This document shows, piece after piece, positions 33,219 to 42,281 of a stretch of 64,000 bases of DNA. The position numbers and the translations under genes were made by a program. The notes beneath the pieces are model-generated. The model saw only the letters and a list, made by a program, of their open reading frames with translations. It had not been told where the DNA came from and did not search any database. The DNA is from Chthoniobacteraceae bacterium. Its GTDB lineage: Bacteria > Verrucomicrobiota > Verrucomicrobiia > Chthoniobacterales > Chthoniobacteraceae. How positions within the stretch are numbered: position 1 is the stretch's first letter; every line of letters starts with the position of its first letter. Where the stretch lies: positions 1 to 64,000 of the forward strand of contig JAQGOL010000033.1 in the NCBI GenBank assembly GCA_028293625.1, written 5' to 3'.

Positions 33219-34828
33219 AGCTCCCGTTCCTGGCCGGCGCAATTTTCTGGATGGCACTCTGGACGGCAAACGCAGCACCGCTACAACCGGCGGCAAAATC
33301 GCCCGCCTCGATGACAGTCGTGGTTTTTAACGAGAGCGCGCCCGATTCGGAAAAACTTGCCAAGGCTTACGCGCTTAAGCGTGGAGTGGCCGCCGACCAT
33401 ATTATCCCGCTCTCGTGTGCCGTGACCGAAGATATCAGCCGGGCGGATTATGAGCGCACCATTGCTGAACCGCTCCGGGCTGTTTTCAAAAAGCGCGGCT
33501 GGTGGAAGGTGCGGGAGGGAGCCAATCAGGTGGAGAACAGCCAGATTCGTTTCGTGGCGCTCATGCGTGGGATTCCACTGCGGATTCTCCCGGAGGCCAA
33601 CTTCCCCGGGGATGAGCATGTCGGGCAGCCAGCCATCGTCGAGCATAACGAGGCTTCGGTCGATTCGGAACTCGCGGCGCTCGGTCTTTTTACGCGGGTC
33701 ATATCCGGTCTTCTGAATAATCCTTATTACCGGAGTTTTCTGCCGATTGCCGAAGCGAACCTGCCCGCGATGTTGCTGGTTTGCCGGCTCGACGCACCGA
33801 GCCCGGAGATTGTCCAGCGGATGATAGACGACTCGCTGGCAGCCGAAAAAAAAGGGCTGCGCGGCTTCACCTATGTCGATGCGCGCGGCATTCTCGATGG
33901 CGGCTATGCCGAAGGCGACAAATGGCTGCTCAAAATCGCCACTGATGCGCGTAATCTCGGCAGCCCAGTGATCCTCGACAATGGCCCGGGCCTTTTCCCT
34001 GACGGATATCCGATGCGCAACGCCGCGTTTTATTTCGGATGGTATACGGAAAATATCAGCGGCCCGATGGCGCGTCCCGATTTTCGGTTCCCGCAAGGCG
34101 CCGTCGCGGTGCACATCCACTCTTTTTCAGCCTGCACATTGCGCGATCCCAAGCGGGCCTGGTGCGCGCCGCTTTTGGCCGCCGGCGCTGCCGCCACCAT
34201 GGGCAATGTCTTCGAGCCGTATCTTACCCTCACCCCCAATCTCGATATTTTTCACGAACGATTGCGGGCGGGATTCACCTTCGCCGAGAGCGCCTGGATG
34301 TCGGAGCGGGTGCTCTCCTGGATGACCACCTTCATTGGCGATCCACTTTACCGGCCATTCCCGCAGCCGGCCGATTCGCCTTCTCGCGCGCCCAAGGACG
34401 AATGGGAGACTTACGCCGCCGGTGCAAAAACCTGGCTGCAAAACCCGGAGACGGGAAAAGCAACGCTCACCGCTTCGGCGCAAAAGATGAAAAGCGGCGT
34501 TATCATGGAAGGCTTGGGACTTTTGCAATTGACCACGGCCCACCCGGAAGAAGCCATGGCTTCGTTCGCCATGGCCCGCCAATTTTACAAGCAACCCGAC
34601 GATGTGGTGCGTGCCTCCATCCACGAAATCCTTCAATTGCGTGGAGCGAACAAAAAAGCGGAGGCGCTCCTGTTGATTCGCAAACAGCTCAAAGGCTATC
34701 CGAGCTCACCCGGCGCAAGCGTGCTTCGCATGTTTGAGACGGAACTCGATCCGCCGCCCCCTCCACCGCCACCGGCGGCGGCGACTCCCGAGAAGCCGGT
34801 GGTCAAAAAATCCGTGACCCGTCCATAA
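33215..34828 (+). CDS. TIGR03790-family secreted protein
   Basis: The 537-residue product has a signal peptide (FLAGAIFWMALWTANAA). It then carries the TIGR03790 pattern: VVFNESAPDSEKLAKAYALKRG, HIIPLSCAVTEDISRADYE, RFVALMRGIPLRI and LDNGPGLFPDGYPMRNAAFYFGWY. TIGR03790 proteins occur mainly in environmental Gram-negatives and have no known function. Residues about 400-500 are TPR-like (MEGLGLLQLTTAHPEEAMA). The tail holds a run of eight prolines followed by a basic end (VVKKSVTRP). It is translated with the PhnP-like hydrolase. Confidence 0.85.
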   Translation: MKLPFLAGAIFWMALWTANAAPLQPAAKSPASMTVVVFNESAPDSEKLAKAYALKRGVAADHIIPLSCAVTEDISRADYERTIAEPLRAVFKKRGWWKVREGANQVENSQIRFVALMRGIPLRILPEANFPGDEHVGQPAIVEHNEASVDSELAALGLFTRVISGLLNNPYYRSFLPIAEANLPAMLLVCRLDAPSPEIVQRMIDDSLAAEKKGLRGFTYVDARGILDGGYAEGDKWLLKIATDARNLGSPVILDNGPGLFPDGYPMRNAAFYFGWYTENISGPMARPDFRFPQGAVAVHIHSFSACTLRDPKRAWCAPLLAAGAAATMGNVFEPYLTLTPNLDIFHERLRAGFTFAESAWMSERVLSWMTTFIGDPLYRPFPQPADSPSRAPKDEWETYAAGAKTWLQNPETGKATLTASAQKMKSGVIMEGLGLLQLTTAHPEEAMASFAMARQFYKQPDDVVRASIHEILQLRGANKKAEALLLIRKQLKGYPSSPGASVLRMFETELDPPPPPPPPAAATPEKPVVKKSVTRP

Positions 34829-34844
34829 CCGGTCGCCGGGCGGT

Positions 34845-36218
34845 TTACATCGCGCTTTCGAAACCGATCGATTGAAAATACCAGGCAACTAGGTCGGGGC
34901 CGAAAAAGAACCAGATGAGTGCACCGAGCGCCAGGTAAGGGCCGAAAGGGATCTTTGAAGACCACTCCCGTTTGCCGATGAGGATAGTGAAGACTCCAAT
35001 GACGGCGCCGATGCAGGAGGCGCTGCAAAGAGTGAAAAGCACCGATTTCCAGCCCAGGAACGCCCCGATGGCCGCGATAAACTTCACGTCGCCAAAACCC
35101 ATGGCCTCGCGTGGAATAACCAGATTGGTGACGACACCTGAGAACGTCTTTAAATGATCGAGATCGGTAGGGTACCGCTTCCCATCGATAAGCAGATAAT
35201 CGCAATGGGAAACCACGACGACGTCTTCAAAGGAATCGGCCTCAATCTTCAGGCTTTTGCAGTGGAGGATGAGCTGGTCGGAGTCGCGCGAGAAAATTTC
35301 GCTCCATTGGATAAGCCGGCCCCGTTCACTGTTTGCGTCCGGCTTTGACGGATTCTCTTCTTTCATCCAGGAGATGTCGCCGATCACGAGGTCGGCATCG
35401 TCGCCATATTCAGAAACGGTATGGGTCCAGGTGAAAGGAGCAGGGGCGCTCAGTTGCATTTTCTTTTTGCCAAATGCCTTTTTGCCCGCTTCCACCACTC
35501 CCCAGAGAAGCAGGTAGCCAAACGCGGCACTGCCAAAAGAGCGAAGGAGGCCGCTGGTGGCATGGGGCGCGCCAAGCAGGTGGGAGGAAATCAAGGCCAG
35601 CGCCACGGCCGCCAGGCTCCATAAGCCAAAGAGACCCGGCGAGCGCATGTTCCCGATCGGGCCGCCGATTTTGTTGCCCATCCAGATGCAACCAAACGCC
35701 AGGATTGCGCCCGGAAGAATGGATGCCATCCCGGCCAAATACGGCGCGGAAACCTCCATCATTTGGGGAATAAAATAGCTCAGAAAGCAGCCTGCAATCG
35801 TGCCGCCCCAGGTGATCTCATCGGGGATGATGAAAAAATCAAAATCGATGAAAGTGGCGACGACGAGCAGGCTGGCAAAGATCCAGTAGGGCAAAGCCAA
35901 TGGCCAGTTGACGATTGTGACAGAGCGCCAAACAGCCAGGAAGAGCAGCCCGGTCAGGAGCTCAACTCCAAAATAACGGACGGAGAACTTCGCACCGCAA
36001 TTGGCGCAGCGTCCTCGCAAAAGCAGCCAGGTGATCAGCGGCAAATTGTGATACCACGGGATCTGATACTGGCAGCTTGGGCAAAACGATCGCTTCGGCT
36101 TGTTCACCGAAAGCTCGCGCGGCATCCGGTAGATGCAGACATTTAGAAACGAGCCAATGTTCGCCCCGAGGATGAAGGCAAACGTTGAGAAAAGAAGTTC
36201 GTAGGCGCGAGGGAGCAC
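34845..36218 (-). CDS. Prepilin peptidase (type IV leader peptidase) with a large insertion
   Basis: The 457-residue A24-family aspartic protease cleaves and N-methylates prepilin-like leaders. The N-terminal methylase segment carries GANIGSFLNVCIYRMP and two zinc CxxC pairs (46-49 and 71-74). The catalytic aspartates are in VATFIDFDFFIIPDEIT (about D125) and FGDVKFIAAIGAFLGW (D377). Between them, after several membrane helices, lies an extra soluble stretch of about 110 residues (roughly 260-370) with hydrophilic sequence (DISWMKEENPSKPDANSERG), not present in the ~270-residue classic enzymes. It is 12 bp after gmhA. No pilin gene is visible here. Confidence 0.88.
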   Translation of the reverse strand: MLPRAYELLFSTFAFILGANIGSFLNVCIYRMPRELSVNKPKRSFCPSCQYQIPWYHNLPLITWLLLRGRCANCGAKFSVRYFGVELLTGLLFLAVWRSVTIVNWPLALPYWIFASLLVVATFIDFDFFIIPDEITWGGTIAGCFLSYFIPQMMEVSAPYLAGMASILPGAILAFGCIWMGNKIGGPIGNMRSPGLFGLWSLAAVALALISSHLLGAPHATSGLLRSFGSAAFGYLLLWGVVEAGKKAFGKKKMQLSAPAPFTWTHTVSEYGDDADLVIGDISWMKEENPSKPDANSERGRLIQWSEIFSRDSDQLILHCKSLKIEADSFEDVVVVSHCDYLLIDGKRYPTDLDHLKTFSGVVTNLVIPREAMGFGDVKFIAAIGAFLGWKSVLFTLCSASCIGAVIGVFTILIGKREWSSKIPFGPYLALGALIWFFFGPDLVAWYFQSIGFESAM

Positions 36219-36230
36219 GGGAAGAAAGGA

Positions 36231-36806
36231 TTAAGCAGGGGAGGATGCCTGGAGGCGTTGCTCGACGATTTCGCAAAGCACATGGAGAAGAAATTTGTGG
36301 CCTTCCTGGATCCGCGCCGTGGCGGTGCCGGGGACGATCAGATCAAGAGTAGCCAGACCACGTGCCTGGCCACCTTCGCGCCCGAGCAGGGCGATGCTTT
36401 CAATCCCCATCTGCCGCGCCTCGCGAAGAGCGGCAAGGATGTTGGCCGAATTGCCGCTCGTGCTCAGTGCCACGACGAGATCTCCCGGCTGGCCGAATCC
36501 GCGCACCTGCCGCGCAAAAATCTGTTCAAACCCGTAGTCGTTCCCGATTGCCGTCCCGAGGCTCCCACAGCCGGTCATATTGATCGCGGGATACGGGCGC
36601 CGATCCTGGATAAAGCGGCAGGCAAATTCAGTGGCAAAATCGGCTCCGTCGGCCGCGCTGCCGCCATTGCCGCAGACGAGAAGTTTGTGACCGCCAAGCA
36701 CGCAGTTGCCGACCATTGCCGCGGCCTGTTCAAGGGCGGGCTGCACAGGACGCAACGCGTGCAGGGTTTCAATGGCGGCGGCAGTGGCGTTTTCGAAAAT
36801 GCTCAT
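36231..36806 (-). CDS. gmhA: GmhA-like phosphoheptose isomerase (SIS domain)
   Basis: The 191-residue protein is full length for GmhA, which isomerises sedoheptulose 7-phosphate to D-glycero-D-manno-heptose 7-phosphate for LPS core synthesis. SIS motifs are LLVCGNGGSAADGADFATEF, LGTAIGNDYGFEQIFARQV, DLVVALSTSGNSANIL and GHKFLLHVLCEIVE. The zinc-ligand His of classic GmhA (in DAxHxAxEL) is Asp here (ADFATEF), as I recall for a common subfamily, so activity is probable but not proven. Two GT9-type heptosyltransferase candidates lie in the window, which agrees with heptose use. Confidence 0.85.
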   Translation of the reverse strand: MSIFENATAAAIETLHALRPVQPALEQAAAMVGNCVLGGHKLLVCGNGGSAADGADFATEFACRFIQDRRPYPAINMTGCGSLGTAIGNDYGFEQIFARQVRGFGQPGDLVVALSTSGNSANILAALREARQMGIESIALLGREGGQARGLATLDLIVPGTATARIQEGHKFLLHVLCEIVEQRLQASSPA

Positions 36807-36877
36807 GTGGAGTGAATCACCGCGTGAGTAGCGGTCCGGGCGTGGCTTGTCACTCTTTGAGGTGTCAGTTGGGGGGC

Positions 36878-37945
36878 TTAAAGAATGTGGGAGAGGGTTT
36901 GGCGCACGTTTTCCTCAATGGAGAAACGCGCGCCTTTTTCCACGAGCCGTGGCCGGATCGCCTCGCGTTTTTCCCTCGAGGCCCATCGACTGATCGCACC
37001 GGCTGCCGCTTCGATCTCCCGCGGATTTTCAAGAATCTCGCCTTCCACACCGGCCTTGATGATCTCGGCAAAACCATTCCAACGCGTCGTAATGACGGGC
37101 AGCCCCGCGGCGAGCGCTTCAAGGCAGGCATTGGAAAAGGGCTCGTAAAGAGTTGGCAGAATAAAAACGTCGGCCGCCGCGAGCAAACGCGCCATATCGG
37201 CACGCGGGCCGAGGAAACGTGTCCGTTTTGAAGCCGGCATCGACCCTTGATTTCCGCGGCCCGCGACCAGTAATACGGCGGCCTCGGCAAGCGCGTTAAC
37301 CGCCTCAATGGCAAATCGCAGCCCCTTGCGCTCCCAACCCGACCCGGCAAAAAGCAGGACGTAGTCGGATTCATCAAGGCCCAGTTCGCGGCGCAGCTCG
37401 GAGCGCGCCCGGGGCGGCGCGGTCAGGGAAGGGATTCCATTATGCACGACATGAATCCGCCCGGGCGGGTACCCATATCGCCCTTCAATTTCGGTTTTCA
37501 CCATGGTGGAATTGGCAATCACCATTCCGGCGCCGCCATTCTTAAAAAGCGCCGTCTCAAGGGAGATCAGCGAGGCGTGTTTCCGGTTGAACCGGCGCGT
37601 GAACCGTCTCCAGGCCGACTCGTGCAAGGCACGCCGCTCCAGCCAGGCTGCATGGACGCCGTCGCCCGCCCGGTACGCGTCGCAGCGGGAGACCCGTTCC
37701 AGGCTGAAAAGAAAATCGCAATGTTTGCGCGGATCAAGCGCCTCGAGTTCCCGGGCAAAGGCGCGCGGCGAATTTCCTGAAACCCGGATGATCGAGTTTC
37801 CATGCCATGCTTCAGCGGGCCAGTCAGCGGTGGCGAAAAGCACGCAATCATGCCCCGCATGTTCTGCCTCGGCTGCAAACCGCCGCAAATAAGCCTCGGC
37901 GCCGCCCGTGGGGGAGTAGCCGCGACGAACCAGTCCTATTTTCAT
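36878..37945 (-). CDS. Glycosyltransferase family 4 (WaaG-like)
   Basis: The 355-residue GT-B enzyme has the N-terminal glycine-rich motif GLVRRGYSPTGGAEAYLRRF. The C-terminal nucleotide-sugar domain is clear: VVHNGIPSL, VLLFAGSGWERKGLRFAIEAV, ADVFILPTLYEPFSNACLEALAAG and GLPVITTRWNG. The E-x7-E motif (EPFSNACLE) is intact. It resembles LPS-core glucosyltransferases such as WaaG. It is transcribed divergently from a second GT4, with a hairpin-forming repeat between them. Confidence 0.88.
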   Translation of the reverse strand: MKIGLVRRGYSPTGGAEAYLRRFAAEAEHAGHDCVLFATADWPAEAWHGNSIIRVSGNSPRAFARELEALDPRKHCDFLFSLERVSRCDAYRAGDGVHAAWLERRALHESAWRRFTRRFNRKHASLISLETALFKNGGAGMVIANSTMVKTEIEGRYGYPPGRIHVVHNGIPSLTAPPRARSELRRELGLDESDYVLLFAGSGWERKGLRFAIEAVNALAEAAVLLVAGRGNQGSMPASKRTRFLGPRADMARLLAAADVFILPTLYEPFSNACLEALAAGLPVITTRWNGFAEIIKAGVEGEILENPREIEAAAGAISRWASREKREAIRPRLVEKGARFSIEENVRQTLSHIL

Positions 37946-37964
37946 TCGGGAACTCTAGGAGATG

Positions 37965-38024
37965 GAGGGACAGCGAGACAAGGCGATGGCACTATCTCCT
38001 TGTCTCCTTGTCTCTTCGTCCCTC
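37965..38024. repeat. Imperfect inverted repeat between divergent glycosyltransferase genes
   Basis: GAGGGACAGCGAGACAAGG (37965-37983) and CCTTGTCTCTTCGTCCCTC (38006-38024) pair in 16 of 19 positions, with a 22-nt loop that itself contains another CCTTGTCTCC-like unit. It fills the short intergenic region between two divergent genes. It could be a small mobile palindromic repeat or a regulatory hairpin. It lies just before the TTG start I propose for the rightward gene. Confidence 0.7.
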
Positions 38025-38035
38025 AACATTTTCCC

Positions 38036-39208
38036 TTGGATCTCCCCAAACAGCTTTTTTATTCCACCTCGGCGCGCATTGGCGGGAGCGGGCTTGATGC
38101 CGTTGCCAAAGAAACCGTGCGTGTGGCGCATCATGCGGGGATTCTCGGGAAAGCGCTGGCATTTGAGAACCGGCAGAACGACGTGCCGGCGGCACTCATC
38201 CGCTCGCTGGAACGGCACCCGGTTCGGTTGATCTCGTGGTTTTTTGGTCGCGAGTTTTATTACGGAGCAAAAAAGCACGCGCTCGATAAGGAAGCGGTCC
38301 GGGAATTAAAACGCGGTTCATTTGATTTGTTCCACGGTTGGTCGGGAGAATCCGTTCGCAGCCTGAGGGAAACCAAACAACGCGGGATTCCGAGCCTGAT
38401 CGAGATCCCGACGTGGCATCGGCACAAGGGCAAATCAAAACCGGTGCGTCTTACCAAAAGCGAAAGGGAACGCGCCGAAACCCGCGGATTGGAGGGATTC
38501 AAAAACCGGTTTTTGATCACGCGCCAGCAGATGCTTGAGGAATATGAACTGGCCGACCTGATCCTCGTCCTTTCGGAAAAAGCCGAGGAGACATTTCTCG
38601 CGGCGGGGGTGGCAAAGGAGAAATTATTCCGGCATCAGCGCGGCGTCGATGTGGAGCGGTTTGTTCCCGTGGAAAAGGCGCCGGAGATTTTCCGGGCGGT
38701 TTTTGTCGGAGCGTTAATCGAGCGCAAAGGCGTGCATCATCTGCTGCGCGCCTGGCATCGGCTGAATCTGCGTGATGCGGAATTGCTGTTGGTGGGGAGC
38801 GTGCACGAAGAGATCAAACCGTGGCTGCGGGAGTTTGGCGGACCCACTGTGAAGATCGCAGGCTTCGTCTCAAAGGTGGAGGAATGTTACCAATCGGCAG
38901 CGGTCCATCTGTTTCCATCGAGCTGCGAAGGAAGTGCGAAATCGACTTACGAAGCCGCCGCGTGCGGTTTGCCGCAGATCACCACGCGCGAATCGGGCGA
39001 TGTGGTCATTGATCGGGAGAACGGGCTCATCATCCCGCCTGAGGATTCCGATGCCATCGCCGGGGCGCTTCGGCAGCTGCATGCCAACCGCGACCTTTGC
39101 CTCCAACTCGGCGCGGCGGGCCGGCGCCGGGTAGTGGAAAATTTTACCTGGGAACATTTTGGCCGGCGTCTGCTGGAAGCCTACCGGGTCGCGATGAGCC
39201 GCCGATGA
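38036..39208 (+). CDS. Glycosyltransferase family 4
   Basis: Homology-like sequence begins at LDLPKQLFYSTSARIGGSGLDAVAKETVR. No ATG fits, so I propose the TTG at 38036 (390 residues). Longer readings up to 37802 run through the intergenic hairpin and into the antisense of the divergent gene. The GT-B motifs are DLFHGWSGESVR, a C-terminal FVGALIERKGVHHLLRAWHRL, VHLFPSSCEGSAKSTYEAAA (E-x7-E present) and GLPQITTRESGDVV. Its stop overlaps the start of the GT9 gene (ATGA). Likely acts in LPS or other surface glycan assembly. A sequencing slip in the leader cannot be excluded. Confidence 0.75.
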   Translation: MDLPKQLFYSTSARIGGSGLDAVAKETVRVAHHAGILGKALAFENRQNDVPAALIRSLERHPVRLISWFFGREFYYGAKKHALDKEAVRELKRGSFDLFHGWSGESVRSLRETKQRGIPSLIEIPTWHRHKGKSKPVRLTKSERERAETRGLEGFKNRFLITRQQMLEEYELADLILVLSEKAEETFLAAGVAKEKLFRHQRGVDVERFVPVEKAPEIFRAVFVGALIERKGVHHLLRAWHRLNLRDAELLLVGSVHEEIKPWLREFGGPTVKIAGFVSKVEECYQSAAVHLFPSSCEGSAKSTYEAAACGLPQITTRESGDVVIDRENGLIIPPEDSDAIAGALRQLHANRDLCLQLGAAGRRRVVENFTWEHFGRRLLEAYRVAMSRR

Positions 39209-40212
39209 GAATCCTTGTCCTCCAGCTCAAGCGTATCGGCGATCTGGTGCTCACCGCGCCGGCCCTGGCCGAGTTGCGCCGCCAATTCCCAACGGCCCTG
39301 ATCACGCTTGCAGTCACGGAAGGATGCGCGGCCCTTTTACCCGCACTCCCGGCAATCGATCGGACGCTGGTTTTCAAAAAGAACGGCGTTAATCCGCTTT
39401 TCTGGAAACAGCTTCTATTTACCAAATTCGATGTTTGCCTCGATTTTACCGGCAACGATCGATCCGCTTTTTTCACCGTGCTTTCCAAAGCCTCCGAGCG
39501 GGTCGGCTTTGCCAAAAATAACGGGCTCCGAGCCCTTGTTTATAACCGCCTGATCGACTCTTCAGTACGCGACCATCATACGGTTGATCATTACCTTCAT
39601 CTACTGCGCGCGCTGGAATGTCATCGGCCCCGCGTTCAGTCCGCGCTTTTTCTCCCCGATGCCGCCCGGAAAACCGTGGCCAGCCTGCTCGGTTTGAAAA
39701 AATACGTCGTCATTCATCCGGGCACGGCGCGCGTGGAAAAATACTGGGAATCGGAACGGTGGGCGGCGGTGATCACCCATATCCGGAAGCGGCATGGCCT
39801 CGAATGTGTGATCACGGGAGGAGCCGATGCTTTCGAGAGCGCACACATCGCCGCGATCCAGGCGCAATTGGAGACGCCATGCATCGATTTGTCAGGAAAA
39901 ATCGACCTGCTCACCTTTGCCGCCGTGATCGCGCAAGGACGCGCCTGTTTGAGCTGCGACACGGCGGCGGTCCATTTGGCGGCGGCTTTTTTAAAGCCGC
40001 AGCTGGCCCTTTATGGACTGACCAATCCCTTCCACTGGCGGCCCAGGCATCCGCGGGCCGTCATCATCTCCGCGGCGCATCCCGAGACGCCGCTCATCGA
40101 GTTCCAGCCCCGGATGAAAGGGGCGCCCATGTCAGCCATATCGACTGAACTTGTTCTCTCTGCTATCGATGCGCTTCTAGCCGAGGCCGTTTCCTCGAAT
40201 TTCACCCAGTAA
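39205..40212 (+). CDS. Glycosyltransferase family 9 (heptosyltransferase-like)
   Basis: Start ATG 39205 is coupled to the preceding gene by ATGA. The 335-residue product begins MRILVLQLKRIGDLVLTAPAL, the classic GT9 N-terminus with its conserved Asp (IGD). The C-terminal half has VVIHPGTARVEKYWESERW, CVITGGADAFE and LSCDTAAVHLAAAF, the HPG and D-[ST]-A-x-x-H motifs of ADP-heptose-using WaaC/WaaF. It probably adds heptose to the lipid A core. Confidence 0.9.
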   Translation: MRILVLQLKRIGDLVLTAPALAELRRQFPTALITLAVTEGCAALLPALPAIDRTLVFKKNGVNPLFWKQLLFTKFDVCLDFTGNDRSAFFTVLSKASERVGFAKNNGLRALVYNRLIDSSVRDHHTVDHYLHLLRALECHRPRVQSALFLPDAARKTVASLLGLKKYVVIHPGTARVEKYWESERWAAVITHIRKRHGLECVITGGADAFESAHIAAIQAQLETPCIDLSGKIDLLTFAAVIAQGRACLSCDTAAVHLAAAFLKPQLALYGLTNPFHWRPRHPRAVIISAAHPETPLIEFQPRMKGAPMSAISTELVLSAIDALLAEAVSSNFTQ

Positions 40213-40255
40213 ATCAGCCAGCCTGGGACAAGCCGTTTTCCCCCGGCCCACCATT

Positions 40256-42148
40256 ATGTCTTCCAAAAAAATTTCCCGCAAAGAGATCGCCAAAATGTCC
40301 TTTGGCGATTTCGTCAAGGCAAGCCGGGAACCTTATCGCCGTCTTTTTGCCTACTTAAAGCCATACCGGTTCCGGTTCGGGCTCGGCATCCTTTTTGGAG
40401 CGCTCTTTGGCGCGGTGCAGGCGGTGATGATTTTCGACGTGAAAGTGGTGGCTGGCGCGGTTTTTTCCCCTGCCGGACAGGTCAAGTTGCCGGAACAGGT
40501 AATCCGCTGGATTCCAAGTCTGACGACCGTCCATGTCGGAAACGGCATGGGAACGCTGATCCTGATCTGCGCCAGCATCCCGGCGCTGATGCTCGTGCGT
40601 GGTATTTGCAGCTACCTAAACAGCTATTTCATGCTTTGGGTCAGTGTCCGCGTGCTCGACGATATCCGCACCGAGGTTTTCCGGCACGCACTCGACCAGT
40701 CGATGGAGTTTTTTAACCAATCGAAAACAGGCGAGCTGGTTCAGACGGTCTTCAACCAGACCCGCATGGCGCAACAGGCGCTGACGACGATTTCCGGAGA
40801 CATCGTCAAACAGCCGATCTCGATTCTGACGGCGCTCGGCACACTTTTTTACCTCGACTGGCAGTTCACGCTCATGTCGTTCGTTATCTTTCCGCTCTGC
40901 ATTTTGCCCGTGCTGATCGTGAGCAAAAAAGTGCGCAAAGCCGGCGCCAAGGAGGAGGAGGAAGCCGGGATGCTCATGGTGATCATGCAGGAAGCGTTTG
41001 CCGGGGTGCGCGTGGTTAAAACGCATGCGCGCGAGGAATACGAGTCCGCCCGGTTCAACGTGGCCAACAAACAGATCATGCGCTTTATCATGCGCTGGCG
41101 AAAGGCGCTGGAATTGACCGGGCCGCTTGTGGAAACCATCGCGTCGCTCGGAGTGGCCGCCGCGCTTATCTGGACCCGGTCCGCGGGTCGGCAACTGGAC
41201 GATTTCATCGCGTTAACGGGTGGATTGGTGCTCCTTTACCCGGCTTTTAAAGCAATGAGCCGCATCTATCTGACCATGCAGAAATGCCTGGCATCAACCA
41301 CCAAGGTCTTTGAATTGCTCGATCGCAAGCCGGCCATTCAGGACGCGCCCAACGCACACCGGCTCGGCGTGGTGCGCGGAGAAATTGTTTTTGAAAACAT
41401 CACATTCGGCTACGGCAACGGCCGGACCGCTTTGCGCGATATCACTTTGCGGATTCCGGCGGGAACCACGTGCGCGTTGGTCGGGGCAAGCGGCGCGGGA
41501 AAAAGCACGCTCCTGGCGCTGCTGCAGCGGCTTTATGAAGCCCAAAACGGCACGATCCGCATTGACGGACACGATATTCGCGCCGTGACCCAGGCCTCAT
41601 TAAGGGAACATATCGCCACGGTCAGCCAGGACACTTTTCTTTTCCACGATTCCATTGCCAATAACATCCGCTACGGACGGCTTGAAGCGACGCCCGCTGA
41701 AGTGGAATCCGCGGCCGGCCAGGCATATGCGCATCCATTTATCCTCGAGCAACCAAACGGTTACGAGACGGTGATCGGAGACAAAGGCTGCTTGTTGAGC
41801 GGCGGCCAGCAGCAACGCATTTCAATCGCGCGCGCGTTGTTAAAAAACGCGCCGATTCTGCTTTTAGACGAAGCGACCAGCGCGCTCGATACCGAGAGCG
41901 AAAAACAGATCCAGGCCGCTTTGGAAACGCTTTCAAGCGGGCGCACGGTGATCGCCATTGCCCACCGGCTTTCCACCATTCTTAAAGCCGACCAGATCGT
42001 GGTGATGGAGGATGGCGCAATCAAGGAGGTCGGCACGCACCGGGAGCTGTTTGAAAAGAGCGGCTATTACCGGCGCCTTTACGACCTCCAATTTACGCGG
42101 CATCCCGGCGAGGAAGTCCCGTTATCGGAAATGGCCGGAGCGGCGTAA
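40256..42148 (+). CDS. MsbA-like ABC exporter (fused permease/ATPase)
   Basis: The 630-residue half-transporter has six membrane helices (residues about 40-330) and a C-terminal ATPase: Walker A GASGAGKST, Q-loop VSQDTFLFHDS, signature LSGGQQQRISIARAL, Walker B ILLLDEATSALD and H-loop AIAHRLST. This is the MsbA/lipid-exporter type; homodimers flip lipid A-core or other lipids across the inner membrane. Its place 43 bp after the GT9 gene supports export of the LPS intermediate built by the preceding enzymes. Confidence 0.88.
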   Translation: MSSKKISRKEIAKMSFGDFVKASREPYRRLFAYLKPYRFRFGLGILFGALFGAVQAVMIFDVKVVAGAVFSPAGQVKLPEQVIRWIPSLTTVHVGNGMGTLILICASIPALMLVRGICSYLNSYFMLWVSVRVLDDIRTEVFRHALDQSMEFFNQSKTGELVQTVFNQTRMAQQALTTISGDIVKQPISILTALGTLFYLDWQFTLMSFVIFPLCILPVLIVSKKVRKAGAKEEEEAGMLMVIMQEAFAGVRVVKTHAREEYESARFNVANKQIMRFIMRWRKALELTGPLVETIASLGVAAALIWTRSAGRQLDDFIALTGGLVLLYPAFKAMSRIYLTMQKCLASTTKVFELLDRKPAIQDAPNAHRLGVVRGEIVFENITFGYGNGRTALRDITLRIPAGTTCALVGASGAGKSTLLALLQRLYEAQNGTIRIDGHDIRAVTQASLREHIATVSQDTFLFHDSIANNIRYGRLEATPAEVESAAGQAYAHPFILEQPNGYETVIGDKGCLLSGGQQQRISIARALLKNAPILLLDEATSALDTESEKQIQAALETLSSGRTVIAIAHRLSTILKADQIVVMEDGAIKEVGTHRELFEKSGYYRRLYDLQFTRHPGEEVPLSEMAGAA

Positions 42149-42237
42149 TGGGCCGAATTTAAAGCAGAATGGGCACGGCTTTGTTTTCATTTAAACAAAT
42201 AATGATCTAACCGTTCGAAATCCCTCGCTATATATCC

Positions 42238-42256
42238 GTTTTCCTCATAGGAAAAC
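42238..42256. promoter_or_regulatory. Perfect palindrome upstream of the patatin gene
   Basis: GTTTTCCT-CAT-AGGAAAAC forms 8-bp inverted arms with a 3-nt centre, 25 bp before the patatin start. The 60 bp before it are AT-rich and contain TATATAT (about 42229) and another inverted pair, TTTGTTT/AAACAAA (42180-42186, 42193-42199). The palindrome looks like an operator, which is an inference; no regulator gene lies nearby. Confidence 0.4.
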
Positions 42257-42281
42257 TGATATTTAACCAAAGGAGATTTTT

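Noticed and set aside
37802-38035. N-terminal 78-codon extension of the rightward GT4
   Set aside because: It runs through the antisense of the divergent gene and the hairpin; glycosyltransferase-like sequence starts only near 38036.
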